Positions 47,496 to 59,652 of a stretch of DNA of 64,000 bases are shown in pieces. The notes beneath the pieces were generated by a model. The model was not told the DNA's origin. It made no database searches and saw only the letters and a program-made list of their open reading frames with translations. The stretch is from the NCBI GenBank assembly GCA_944472155.2, contig OX235279.1, forward strand, positions 136,868,920-136,932,919, in the 5' to 3' direction. Source of the DNA: Trichobilharzia szidati (lineage: Eukaryota; Platyhelminthes; Trematoda; Strigeidida; Schistosomatidae). Numbering within the stretch: the stretch's first letter is position 1; each line of letters opens with the position of its first letter. Position numbers and translations under genes: made by a program.

Positions 47496-50400
47496 GCCTA
47501 TGAATTCTAACTTCTGCCAATTCACGACATAGCGCGACCCCTAGCCAATATCTTTGGCTAGTCGTGACCAGTAGGGTGCAGCAGATCAGGTGTGAGGACA
47601 AATCTTTCTAGACATTGTCTGTCCCTAAGAAATAGTAGAAATTCCAACAAATATAGGGTCCACTGTGCATAATCGAAACTTACTTGTAACACTTATTGAA
47701 TGCTCGAAAGAATGAGTAAAACTGGAGAAATCACCTGGAAGCATCAGATAAATTATACAGTTATCAAAGAAACATTAAACAACAAACTCATTCCCCTGAG
47801 AAAGGAAGATAAACCAGTCAAAATTAACAAAACAGGTGAATACAGATAACGCAGGGATCAACAAGGTCCTACAGACACCTAAAAATTTTCAGTTTATATT
47901 TCACATTAAGTTCAGTGGTTGCATAAGTAATAACTTAAAGTCAAATTAAAACCTAGTTTTTTTAGCATTTCTGAACTAATTCTTAGTTCATAAGCACAGT
48001 TCTCAGCAACAATGAAATTTATGAAACAGGATTTCAAGGAAACAGTTTTTTAGACAACGCAATAATTTAAGTTGGACTACTAGATTTATCTCATGAGGCT
48101 AGTTATAAAGAAAGTAAAAATAACTTAGTAAACTTGCCATTATTAGTTAAATAATCAGATACACTAAATTTTAATAAAAATATCTTTACAAAAGCAACTT
48201 TCTTCATAAGATTACAGCTATATCACGTGATGTAAACCATGCCATCAATTTATGTCTGATAGGAATTTACTAAATAAAAGTGCATTATTGAGTGCATATA
48301 CGTGTCAGTTACATCTAAAATAAATATAAGATAGGGTAAGATAGGTTGAAGAAATGCGTTGTCGATTTACTGAATTTACTAAAATGACAGTGACTGTTTT
48401 TGAGTTCAAGACGAACAGAGTAAGTTTCCCATGATTCTGTCATTCAGTGGTAACTATTCCAACCTTTTTATCGTAATTATCAAAGTGTATTTCTCAAGTT
48501 TCTTAAATGAAAAAAACTTCATTCTGGCTAACTACTGTTTGATACTGAACTTTAAGAATAAATCGGTAGGATGCTTTGCTTAATGTAGGATTCATGATGA
48601 CTTCAACAAAGTCCTACAGTAAAATGTCAACAGGGACGAAACCTATCTTTGGGGTATTATGTCGACTTAACTCATTCAAAATCTAATGCCCGTTGTATTC
48701 AGTGGTCAGTTTATTAACAGAGTAATAAATATATCCACAGAAAAATTGTGGAATAATAGTTGATTTTCTTTAGTTTCGTTAACTGCAATTGTGAAATGTA
48801 ATAGAGAAGAAATCATATTTCCTGGTGATTATCAGTGAAACTAGGTAAGAACTGTATGCTGAATAATCTGTCATATGAATGAAGTACAAGGAAAAGTGGA
48901 TTCATAAAAATGAACATCACAAATTTAGAAAAAGGTTCTGAAAACCATAGTAACTTGGGGATGCGATAATCGTAAATATAGAATTGATGAATTATTAGAA
49001 TTAGACATTGCAGACTGCACAGTTCAAACAGAAAATTCACTAAAAATGTTGCAACCACAATAAGTGTTCTGTTTGGAGGCAGTTAAAATAAAAAGTTAAA
49101 TTAGCATAATGATACACACTACTGATTGATAAAGTAGTCAGGAGCCACTCAAGTAAGTAGCAGTGCTTGGTTTTCAGCTTGCAGTAGTCAATACACTGGG
49201 CAACAGCTGTGGCATTCTTTTTCGTCTTTGATCATTTAATCAGTGCAGCTTTTAATATAGACTAATGTATGGCCTTCGGAAAAGATTCTGGACTCTGAAT
49301 ACATCACTGCGTAAATTTCTGTTGCGTTTTGATTTTGTGCTCTAGTGGGGATTGTTTTGATACAGGTGGGCTTAAGGCGATTACGTATAATCCTATTTAA
49401 CCGTTAATAACTATGTTGATATAGTTTACCCATTTATTTCGTTTAATGACTTCAACGAATACTCTCACGTGCGATTACCTGTCGAAACAGGCTTACAAAA
49501 ACGAATGAGCGAAGAACACTCAACAAAATTTGTGAGAAAGTTTCAAACTGTTGCTGTCTCAGATTAATAATTATAACTAAGGGTATTGTTTCTAACCACC
49601 CAATAGATTCAAAAAGTAAGATCTAATTAGTAATGTTGTTGGCTGTCAAGTTCTAATGAATATTTCTTGTCGTGGCGACGCCAATAAATGGTTAATGGAT
49701 GTATAACCTGCCTGTAAACTGGCGTCCCTCATGTACAAAATGAGAATATACTATTATTTATTTATTTACCTAGTTGAATCGCATTTATTAATATCTGTTT
49801 CGTTGATGGTGATTTTAAACGTTATATGTAAATAAATAGTTCCTAATTTGCTCCATTTACAATAATTTTATGCTTCTGAGATCATTCTCAGAGTATATAC
49901 ATTGGTATTTTGTTGTATTATCTCTTCAGTGTGTTTTCCTAGTTGCCTACTTATGGAGGGAACATTTAAATGCCACATAATTTTGCAAAGTAATTACAAC
50001 AACTTAAAATAATTAGCTGCGTCACTTTATTCAAATGATATACAAATATGTATACTGTCCAAGAGAGTCCTCGAAATATTTCTTCTTCTAAAGCTTGTGA
50101 AATTTTCTCTCAAATCCATCTTCGAATTTTTTATTTTTAGCTCCATTTTCTACTGAAACTAGTTAGTAATGCTGAAAATGTCATTGAATGATAGCAAGTA
50201 TTTAGTGCTTAGAAGCAGCGCCTAGACTGAACTTGTTTTCAAATACATGCACATTCTTAATGGAAACATAAACTCCATCCAGTATTCATCTCACGTATTT
50301 TTAATTCATTTACACTGTTTTAAATTAGAACAAAAAAGACATTGTATTATATGCCAATTATTCATTAGGCTATTTCGAATATCTAGTGAGACACATAGAC

Positions 50401-52069
50401 GTTAGTGAAAAACATCATACGATACTTTTCAAGTTAGTTATGGTCTACTTTGAGCTGATTCTTGTGAAGACGAACTTACCTTTGAACTATATCTCAATAG
50501 ATGCATTCGCTTAAAGAAAAAAACCACTAAAATTATTGTACTTATGAGAATCGAATCTAATAGTTACATCTACTCTTAATTAAGTTGTGGGTAGTCAATA
50601 ACAGTAACAGATTCCTAAATTTCAGCATTTTGCTTTATCATTGATGCTCATTTGTAATACTTTGAATAAGCCATTGTCTCGCCTCTTAATATTGTACGGA
50701 GTTTATTGGTTTACTTAGGTCGCAAAAATCGATACAGCGTTTATAATTCATTGTGTCACCAGTGTTGTACAGCTGCAGCGGCACTCTGCATTCCTAATGG
50801 GAAGATAAAAGAATTATCACTACTTCCGCTGGATTTAAAAGAAAAACTCAGCGACTCAACGATACAAATTTCATATTTGTTTCAGTTATATTACCAAACT
50901 GGACAAGCAGCATTACACACAGTTACACTTTTATTTCATTCACTCAGTTTCCTAACATAATAACTCTCATAGATTTTCCACCCTTTGAAGCATTTCGTAT
51001 CTCAATCTACTCCTCGTGAGTAATGTGAGGTAGATATGGCTCTCTGTCAAATAAGTGTAATCTGTGTACAACTTACAGAGAAATGCATGTGACTGTTGGT
51101 GAACATTTACTTTGTAAGTTTATATTTCACTGCCTGATATTTTTTTAAGAATAATTTTATTTTTCAGAATAAATTTTTGAAAGACTTCAGTGGCATACTG
51201 GAACCGATGAGTATATAGGAGTCTTACTACTGTATCTTTGTGATATATTCTATGGGAAGGTACGTAAGAAATATTTAATTTACTATCTCACGTTAACTCA
51301 CCATAGCGATGATGAACATTCGGAAATTTTGTTACGCATGCTTATTGCTTGGGAAGCTATGATGATTAAGTCACACACCCTTAACATGATCAGTTAGAAC
51401 ACTTGGCCTTTCATTAATATACTGTTCAAAATACTTCTCATCAGCAAATGCGTCACCGACTGAAGTGGATTTATGATCTTCACCTTCACACAAAATGGCG
51501 CTAGTTAAGGCTACCACACTTCATAAAGCACCAATAGGTATGGTGAAAAAGAAAGCAAAGAAGCTATTATGGATGAAAATTCACGTGAGAAAGAAAAATC
51601 ATGTGCAGAATAATGAGAACTCCATAGGTAAGGGAGATCACAGAATGAATACTTCTGAATGTATTTGCACCAGTGAGCATTATTTTGAGCCACGTCACTA
51701 ATAGTCAACAATCACTAACTCATGGCTCCTCCATAGCCTCAGTCAGACAGCTTAACCTCCTACATCGCTCAAACAAAAGGTTAAACGCTTCATAGGTTGA
51801 TGAAATGCTTCGATTTGACCATCTATAACGCTTTCCTAATCCAATTTGATATCACTTAAAACTTAGTTTTCAAGAAAAATGATAGAAAAGACAATAACAG
51901 TCTTTTCTTAATACGACGAGGATCTGGTTTTGGAAAATAAACTTTCAGTTTATGAGTTTGAATGCGATTGCAAAGCATTTCAAATCATATTTTGCGTAAA
52001 TGACCTGGAACTTCGAGAAATTATGTCACTGTAGTAATAATGACTTCTCTCAGATTGATAAATTATTAA
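47496..52069. other. Long intergenic region; short repeat beside the SINE, otherwise nothing recognised
   Basis: 47517-47640 is GC-richer and contains a TAGCCA/TGGCTA hairpin; it may be an upstream part of the repeat on the minus strand. The rest is AT-rich. The frames 50706-50960 and 51495-51701 have no recognisable domain. Confidence 0.35.
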
Positions 52070-52515
52070 TTAAGCCTTCCCTTCAACGCTCAATGAGTCT
52101 ATATGCTTCTGAGATCTGACCGGACCATCATCAAAAGCATTTCCAACAGGCTACAGCCTCCCATCAACACCTGCCTTCACTCCAAAATGATTATATAGTC
52201 AGTCAGAATGAAAAGGCCACAAGGAGACTTCACAGGCAGCGGGCAAACAAACAGTAACCTGTTACGCAACAAAAATACAAGAGGAAATGAAGATGTATTG
52301 AACTAATGCTGAGGACAGCGGTATTACACTCCATACTCTCCAGTAAAACGCTGATGCGAAGTGATGGGTCGATAATATAATGGAAACACGGAGGAGGTCA
52401 CTTTAAAAGAAGACGAAAGTTTTTGTCCAGTTAACAATCCAGCTAAATATGATAGAAGAGAGCTATGTGGAGTGGAGTTATGCCACCGAAACTGTGTATT
52501 ATACCCGAAATCCAA
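52070..52515 (+). mobile_element. RTE LINE 3' end, 5'-truncated, strongly decayed
   Basis: TATATGCTTCTGAGATCTGA (LLY-ASE region), GCATTTCCAACAGGCTACAG, AAGAGGAAATGAAGATGTAT and ATGGAAACACGGAGGAGGTC match the LINE 3' part in order. The final block is poorly kept. Confidence 0.65.
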
Positions 52516-52774
52516 GAGATGATTAGTAAGTGTAATTATTGAAGTTACTTTTACCTTTCTCGTCGATGTTTTTGACCGAAATTCTCGATCTCACTTGACA
52601 TATGCGTCCTCGAATCCACTGCTAGTCAACATATTGTTAATCCTCAGACGTCGTCGAGGCGTTGGTACTAGGAACCAATGTATCAAAAGAGGATGAGTAT
52701 TTCAGTTCGACACAATTAATCAACGGGAAATAAGAAGATGTCTTAAACAAGTAATAACTTCTATTTGCTACGCA

Positions 52775-53010
52775 GTGCGTCAATAGCACAACGTTAGAAT
52801 GCCCGCCAACCACGCCTCATGTGGTGCGGGGTTTGATCCACGGCCGACGTACGCCTAAACCTCTCTAAGCTATCAGTAAGACAAGTAAAGACGGAAGGTT
52901 GGTCTTGAGGTTAGCCACTCTATCCTGTAAAAATAAACATCACTGATACCGAAACTTCAAGCCTCTAGCTTGTAGCTCTATGTTCCACTGGGAATGTACA
53001 GGAATAAAAT
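52775..53010 (+). mobile_element. SINE type 1, diverged full-length copy
   Basis: Head TGCGTCAATAGCACAACGTT (A-box region) and GGGGTTTGATCCACGG (B box). Body AAGGTTGGTCTTGAGGTTAG and TACCGAAACTTCAAGCC. Tail GCTCTATGTTCCACTGGGAA, then AATAAAATAATAAT. The order is identical to the copy at 32061-32300. No clean target duplication is visible. Confidence 0.8.
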
Positions 53011-53029
53011 AATAATTTGTTACACAAGA

Positions 53030-53120
53030 GATGACTGACCAAAGTAGCCCAGTGGATAACGCTTTGACGTGTGAAACGAAGGAGGGCAGTTTCATGCCTC
53101 AGTGAAGATACACCATTACT
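53030..53120 (+). repeat. Possible tRNA-like SINE head of another family
   Basis: AGTAGCCCAGTGGATAACGC is a good A-box pattern. GGGCAGTTTCATGCCTC, about 40 nt later, is a weak B box. It starts right after the type 1 SINE, but its body is not like it. Confidence 0.4.
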
Positions 53121-53766
53121 TTCTTAGGGTCTCAGGTGACGTCTTCCAAATAAGACAACATAAGCATCCTGGATTTCTTTTTAATTTACCATCCATCTGA
53201 TAATAGTAATCCCTGGTGCACTTCACTAATTAGCGGAGTAACGCAACACAGTGAAAAGCGTGTTCTTGAATCAAAATTCTCCATGTTGCCTTTACTCTTC
53301 TAGCATTAGGACTCTTGGTCTACTGGATGGAAATATAGATTGTGAATTTTAATTATACAGCTGTGTTAAGTGACTCTGAGGTTATAAGCCAAAAGTTTTC
53401 ATCAAAACTTTAGATAAAGTGGTAACAGGGACTTTTGAAAGCAAGTAAATACGCATACGCTCAGCACACAATAGCAATTATCTGATGATTTTAATAATAG
53501 TATTCTAAAACAGTTTTACTGATGGTGTATAGAATCGTAATAAATTTATTGAATTAAAAAATTTCTGAAGATAATAAATTCATTACTGCAAAAATGTATG
53601 AACGATAGCAACAAATAAAGTTTTTTATGTGCACTGATTTGATAGTATGTGCTAAATAAATCTGCCTGCACTTTTCTCTTCATTAGTAAGTGCGTAAAGT
53701 CTTATTAAATTGCTTCGTCTTCTTACCAAAATGGTGCAAAGACGAATTTGTCAGTGGAGGTGATAT

Positions 53767-54371
53767 TGTAACAACAGAAGACAAGGGCCAGGCAACAGAT
53801 CCGTTATTAAGGGAAATCAACACAGATTTTAATGTACATTATTTTAGATTATTGTTAGTAGGTATGTTAAAGGAGCCTGCAGGTTGACCCAGTTAGACAA
53901 AATAATGCAATTTACAAAATACCCTACAATGACTGTGAGTTAGGTCAACTACCTACATAGGTCAAACTAGTAGATCATGAATAGTCAGATTGTCAGATTA
54001 TAAGAATTTAGCTAAGGTTAGAATGGCTGACCCCCACGAAGATAAGTAATTTAGAAAAAAATAACTCAGCGCCAAATTGCACTGCATGCATTAACATACA
54101 ACCATGTAATAGCATGGTGGGAGAGGGTTAAAATTCTAAGAACTCATATAGGTAGGTGGAGATAAAGGTAGCTTACTAAGTCGTTGATCATCGAGTTTAC
54201 ACCCAACACGTGGAGTAGAAATGACTCATCACTCATGCCCGAAATATGGAAAATACTACTACTACTACTGTAACAACAGAAGACAAGGGCCAGGCAACAG
54301 ATCGTTTATTAAGGAAAATCAACACATATTTATAGATTTTAATGTACATCATTGTAGATTATCGTTAGTAG
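53767..54371. repeat. Pair of ~100-bp direct repeats (LTR-like) around a 400-bp spacer
   Basis: 53767-53861 and 54269-54371 both start TGTAACAACAGAAGACAAGG and end GATTAT-GTTAGTAG, with an 8-nt length difference and few substitutions. A (TAC)n tract directly precedes the second copy. The interior has no coding frame. This could be a miniature LTR element, the ends of an older retrotransposon, or a local duplication. Confidence 0.6.
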
Positions 54372-56424
54372 AAAATACGGTCTTTTGATTGGTTGTTTCT
54401 CACAGAAAGTTAACCTTGCATCTCTTTGTGGCTGTGCCAGATCATCCATATGCTAACTGTACCCGCCTACACAAAGCCTTTGTTCTCATTTTCTCACCAC
54501 CAATATTGGAGACAAACAATGACGTCAGTTACTGTCTACGCACTTTGGCTAGCAGCCAGCTCTCACCACAATATTACGGTCTTCATCCTGTAACATGACT
54601 CATGCACCAAATGTATTGTTTCAGGAACAGTGTGTGCGATGAATTGCCATGTAAACATTGAATAAGTAGTCTCCGGTATTCTACTATATGTTTTGAATGA
54701 AACAAGTTTATTAAAATGAGAGGTTTTCTACAAGCTGCATATATACCAAAATCACTTACGAATATTAAATCTAGCATGTTATCTAGACGCGTTATAGAGA
54801 TGAAATTCAGTTAATAAATAATGAATAAAGTTAGTTGAGACCTGAAATTATGAAAAAGTGATATGAGTAAAACTCTTTCTTGATTTAATATATTTTCTCA
54901 ACGAACCACCATGACTTATACATGACAGAAAACGGATCGTTTGTAAGAAAAGAAGAATGGTAAGATAATAAAATTTTGAATTATAAAATTTTACGAACGA
55001 AGTGTTTTTCCGAAGTCATTTAACCTAAGCAAATTGAAATATAACAGCAACGTGTGACCACTGAACTAAAAAAAGCTTTTATATACTAACTTCTAGATAA
55101 TTTTTATCGTTTTGGTTGTTTATCTTTATCAAGCAACGAATTAAAATGCCAGAACCTTTAAACACTTAAAGCATAGCGGTAATCTTCTTAAATAATCGAG
55201 GGAAACGTTAGTCGATAAGTGGGTTTTAATTGCTTGATTTTAGAACAAAATCGTCATGAATTCTAATCTATTTTGCTTTACGTGAGATTTTATTTTTATC
55301 TAGTCAAAGAAGATCAAAGAAATTACACATTCCATCTAATCAGCAATCTACATATAAAAAGCGTTTTGAGATCGCCATCTTTTACAAGTTAAATACTGAC
55401 GTTTACTAATTTGTAAATTAATTCAGTCGAGAAGTCCATGTAAAAAAAAATGACGTGGCTTTAGTTACATTTTGTTTAATATGATGAATGTCAGACGAGA
55501 ATTTATTTTTAATACTATACAGTCCTGCTCATCCAGACTTTTAATTCTAAATTAAAAGTATGCACATATGTTAATATGTGATTAAGAAGCATAATTTCAA
55601 CCAGTGAATTTGAAATTTCCCGTGTAGAAGAAATGTAAATTTATAATGCCTGTCTCTTCCATCATCTGTGCATCACAATTTTTCACATTGGATATATACC
55701 TTAATATTAAAAATATTTGGGTTATATTCAGGCTTCTACCAAGCGTTTGTTGAATTAATAACTTAGAAATATGAATATAATTACCATCTATCCAAAACAC
55801 TTAAAACTCCGGACGAAATGATTTAGTATATGGATCATAAAACAGTACGAAAGGAATTGGGGACGAATCATGAGAAATTGAAAGTATCAGACCTTTTGCT
55901 TACAAGAGGGTAAGACTGTAAAACCTTTCCAGGGAAAATTATCTAGGATCATTTTGTATGTAGGTAACCTACTTGATAGCAGTAGTCATCAGGATCCAGA
56001 GTGATTTTTTACGATTCTGAATTTATCAGCGGCTATTACTCCACTATTTTGCAACATCTTTTGTTAATCACGTAACACAAATGATTAATCTTCTATGATA
56101 TATAATGCCTCCAAACTATGTAACCATCTATTAAAAATCTCACTACTTATATTGTTTGCTTTACTTCTAATTAGTTTATTAGTTTATACCATAACTTTAT
56201 ATTTTGCCTTAAATTTTGATGTCATTTCTGCACAACATTTTCCCATCTTAACATCCTAGAAGCTATATCTTCCCAGGACTTCGTCCAAATTTCTTTTCTA
56301 CAACTAACTAACGAAAATGTTCAGGAGTCCTGCAAAGTGGTAATATGGCGCTCGATATCTTGTCTATCAACCGATTCTAACGTTTTCAAATAACGCCTGC
56401 TACTTTGGCTATTGTTATCACTAT
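54372..56424. other. Intergenic, nothing recognised
   Basis: 54372-54600 is GC-richer and may belong to the preceding repeat. The remainder is AT-rich without motifs. Confidence 0.4.
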
Positions 56425-56605
56425 GTATCAACCGATATAACCAGAAGGTCCTGGGTCCGAATCCCGGTGGGTGCGTACTGATGAAGAGTCCCAAACTAGG
56501 ACGAAACAGCTGTCCAGTACTCCCAGATTTTCCAGTGGTTCTGTAACTAATGTCAGCTCATGATGAAAATCCTGTAACCAATCAAATCCCTACAAACCAA
56601 CACTT
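56425..56605 (+). mobile_element. Sm-alpha-like SINE with hammerhead ribozyme, 5'-truncated
   Basis: Begins within the tRNA-like head (ATAACCAGAAGGTCCTGGG), with the B box GGTCCGAATCCC. It continues through the ribozyme region to AACTAATGTCAGCTCATGAT and GAAAATCCTGTAACCAA. This is the plus-strand counterpart of 47300-47495 and lacks the A box. Confidence 0.85.
56465..56530 (+). ncRNA. Hammerhead ribozyme (Sm-alpha type), one core change
   Basis: Stem I is GTACTG (56475-56480) with CAGTAC (56515-56520), extended by GGG/CCC across an internal loop of the kind that supports loop contacts in natural hammerheads. The core is ATGAAGA (56481-56487; consensus CUGANGA, so C3 to A). Stem II is GTCC (56488-56491) with GGAC (56499-56502), followed by GAAA (56503-56506). 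A minimal stem III and the cleavage triplet GTC (56512-56514) come next. An overlapping register reads CTGATGA at 56478-56484 but leaves three unpaired bases before stem II. The C3 change predicts weak or no activity. Confidence 0.85.
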
Positions 56606-57666
56606 GAATATCGATATAATTTTGTTGATATATATTTACATTTTTCTGTCTCTTTTATGCAAATACAACATTTCCTACCATACTGGAGTAGGTTTTCAGT
56701 TAAAGAGAAGCAGGAAAGTCATCTTATGGTTATATAACAGCGGTAGAAATACCGATTTCAAAAACTACCACAGTCGTACAAGTGCGTGTGATTTCATATC
56801 AGGTAATAATTTAAGGTGGTTTTAAAGATGGTAACATAACATTCACCTTTTTTTAATTTACGCTAACGTTATAACATGTGCTGTGTTTCTATCAAGAGTC
56901 AATTGTTGTTCCACAAAAACGTTGGAACTTCAGGTGATGAATCAAACAACTTCAAAGTGGACCTTGACAGAAAACTGTGAAAGCCCTACTGACAGTTTAC
57001 AAGTTTCACTTATCTCAATAATTGCAGTGAGTGAATTCATGTTAACAGATTAAGAAAAGTATGCTGATAACTTTATATTGTGGAATTTTGGTTCAGTGTT
57101 AAATTTAAGGGAATCATGTCAATGCTTTACTGAATTATAAATAAGCATAAGAAAGACAGTATGTTGTGTAAATTCTGGTCCTACATCACACATAGAATAT
57201 TAAAATCTCAAGTGAAGAATAAATTACGGCTTATAGAAGTACTGTTAGCAAAATGAAAGTGTTTTTAGTATTTAACAGTGAAACGGTTAGACAAGTGAGC
57301 TAAACACAGAATGCATAAAAAGCTACCGAATCCGAGAAGCTTACAAACCAAGATCAGGATGGAAAGTCTTATAAATTAAAATACCTTCATTCCCAGAGTT
57401 TAGAAGTGTACTCTAAATTCCAACTGTTAGGAGATATAGGCAAAAACTTCTGACTCAGCAGGTTCCAAGTTGAACATCATTTCCAATAAACTCTCTGCAC
57501 CGAAAAATCCTTTTATACATAAAATACTAGTTGATCTGATACGAAGATTTTGCTAATAAATGTTTATGGGTACATGTTGACTCCACTTTGGTTATACTCA
57601 TCTGCAAATTAGCAAACAATGTAGTAAATAAGATAAACTCTTACTCGAGATTTTGAATAAGTAAAG
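56606..57666. other. Intergenic, nothing recognised
   Basis: AT-rich and stop-rich. Confidence 0.4.
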
Positions 57667-58404
57667 TTATTAAAAAGACGGTTGCAGCGAAGAAAATTTT
57701 CTTTTCGACGAAGTTATCAACTAGGCTGTACATTTCCGTTTTAATGATAAATGGGTGGGAAAGTTCCAGAATAATTTCCGGCCAAGGGTCAAATAATTAA
57801 AATTACAATTAGGAATTAAAATGCCATAATAAACAGGGGGAAAGATAAAACTCAAACAAAGTAGCTTCATAATTACGGAAAAGACTGACATATTGTGCAA
57901 TTGGGGGTGATAAATGTAGGATAACAAAAACAGACAGGATGTTTGGATAAAAAATCTAGTGGGATCATAACTAATGTGACTAATAAATGCTTATGCACCC
58001 AGGGGTTAACTGTGTAAAAATAATAAAATCACAAAATAGACAAGAAGTTCGGATATGAAAATATGGTAGTGTAAGTAGGGATTAAGAAAAACTTAAAAAT
58101 AACATGAATAAACAGGAAGTTTGGATAAGAAAGGCAATGAGATCGTCACTATTGGAAGAATTATATGTTTATGACGGCCATCGCAAGGACAAGGGTTTAA
58201 CCTATTTCAGTAATCATGATGCTACTTTGTCACCATGTTTATTATGGCATTTTAATTCCTAATTGTAATTTTAATTATTTGACCCTTGGCCGGAAATTAT
58301 TCTGGAACTTTCCCACCCATTTATCATTAATACACGAATGTACAGCCTAGATGATGACTTCATCGAAAAGAAGATTTTCTTCGCTGCAACTGTCTTTTTA
58401 ATAA
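57667..58404. mobile_element. Foldback/MITE-like element with ~165-bp terminal inverted repeats
   Basis: 57667-57835 and 58235-58404 are near-perfect reverse complements: TTATTAAAAAGAC at the outer edge, then TAGGCTGTACATT, GATAAATGGGTGGGAAAG and AATTACAATTAGGAATTAAA towards the centre. The 400-bp interior has three copies of a short motif (A-ACA-GA-GTTTGGATA) near 57938, 58039 and 58113. No transposase frame. A fragment of the arm occurs at 20885-20928, so the sequence is dispersed in the genome. Confidence 0.8.
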
Positions 58405-59652
58405 TTCCTATGGTTCAATGTGTATATTCCGTAATTAAAGTTAGTACTGAAGATGTCTAGAATAATAGTGAAAGCCTTGCAATTGAACTGCTTAATTGAG
58501 AAAACACAACAATACCCTATTCTAACTAAAGCAACTAGAGAAACTTTCTACAAATTCCTGAACATGTTTTGTGGCCAGGCAGATGTCAGTTTATAATTCA
58601 TTCAAATTTACGCCACATTCAAAGCCATATTTTCTTCTTCACGCATCAAATTTTTGTTGCAGTTCAGAGTAAGCCTTAACTAACTGTGCTCCTTTATTGG
58701 ATGGCCACAAATTTTAACGTTTCTCTTAAGAAAAGAGTATTTTTCTCCCTGTAATGATTACTCGAAATCTCTATCATCAGCTGTATTGACAACACATATA
58801 TTCCAGATGTTCGAAATGCCATCATTTCCTTTAATCATTCAAAACTGTTTTCTAAAAGAGTTCAAAGAAGTTAAGTTTCATTTTAGATCCCATTCGTGTC
58901 AAATCTTTTTTGCAATTTCGCACTGTTTTTAATGGAATTGAACGTTCCATTAAGTATGCAGAAGGATATGCAGAGGTTCTTTATATTCAATCAAAGTTAA
59001 CTTTCATCCACAGGCATAACTCTGATGAGCATTTTAACATGCACAGGAGCAAAATCTTTTTATTCGTCTTTTGACATTGTATATTGAAACTCCAAATTGT
59101 AAATGTGTCAGTTGTATATGGTAATAATAAGAGAAATAAGGCATGGAATTCGTTATGCAGGCAGTAGCGGGAAGACCTCAATACTCAATTAAGAGCTGAT
59201 TTATTTACCTGAGACAAGTCAGTTGTGAACTTGGACTGTTTTCCGCATCAACCAATGAAAATGAAGAGGTGCTATTGAAGTTTAATTACAATTTTATTTT
59301 GATAGTCTTTGCTAAAATGATCAGCGAAAACACAGAAGCAAAACAGAAATGAATGTACAAAGCAATATTTACACTAGATTTATTGTGAAATGAGTCATTT
59401 GTTTATCGGCATATATATACATATACATCCAAGAAAATTACTTTCAGACTAGAATTTAATGTCCTTAACTGACCTTCTCAAATGTAAATGTATCAGAGTG
59501 ATGTCAACCACTAATTCAATGAAATTTACTCATTTCATGTTTCTAATTTTTATGTCTTTGAGCCCGCATTTGTTTTCCAGAGTAATGAAAACTGAAATTT
59601 ATTGATTCATCTGACTTTATAATAGGTGATGTAGAGTATCTTAGTTGTAAAA
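58405..59652. other. Upstream region of PTB gene 3
   Basis: AT-rich. A strong 3' splice-site pattern (CATTTGTTTTCCAG) ends at 59580, 73 nt before the ATG, fitting a 5' UTR intron or spliced-leader acceptor. The frame 58987-59181 (minus) has no motif. Confidence 0.4.

Noticed and set aside
56478..56484. Exact CTGATGA as the hammerhead core
   Set aside because: In this register stem I loses its perfect GTACTG/CAGTAC pairing and three bases separate the core from stem II. The register three bases later pairs fully and agrees with the copy at 47.4 kb.
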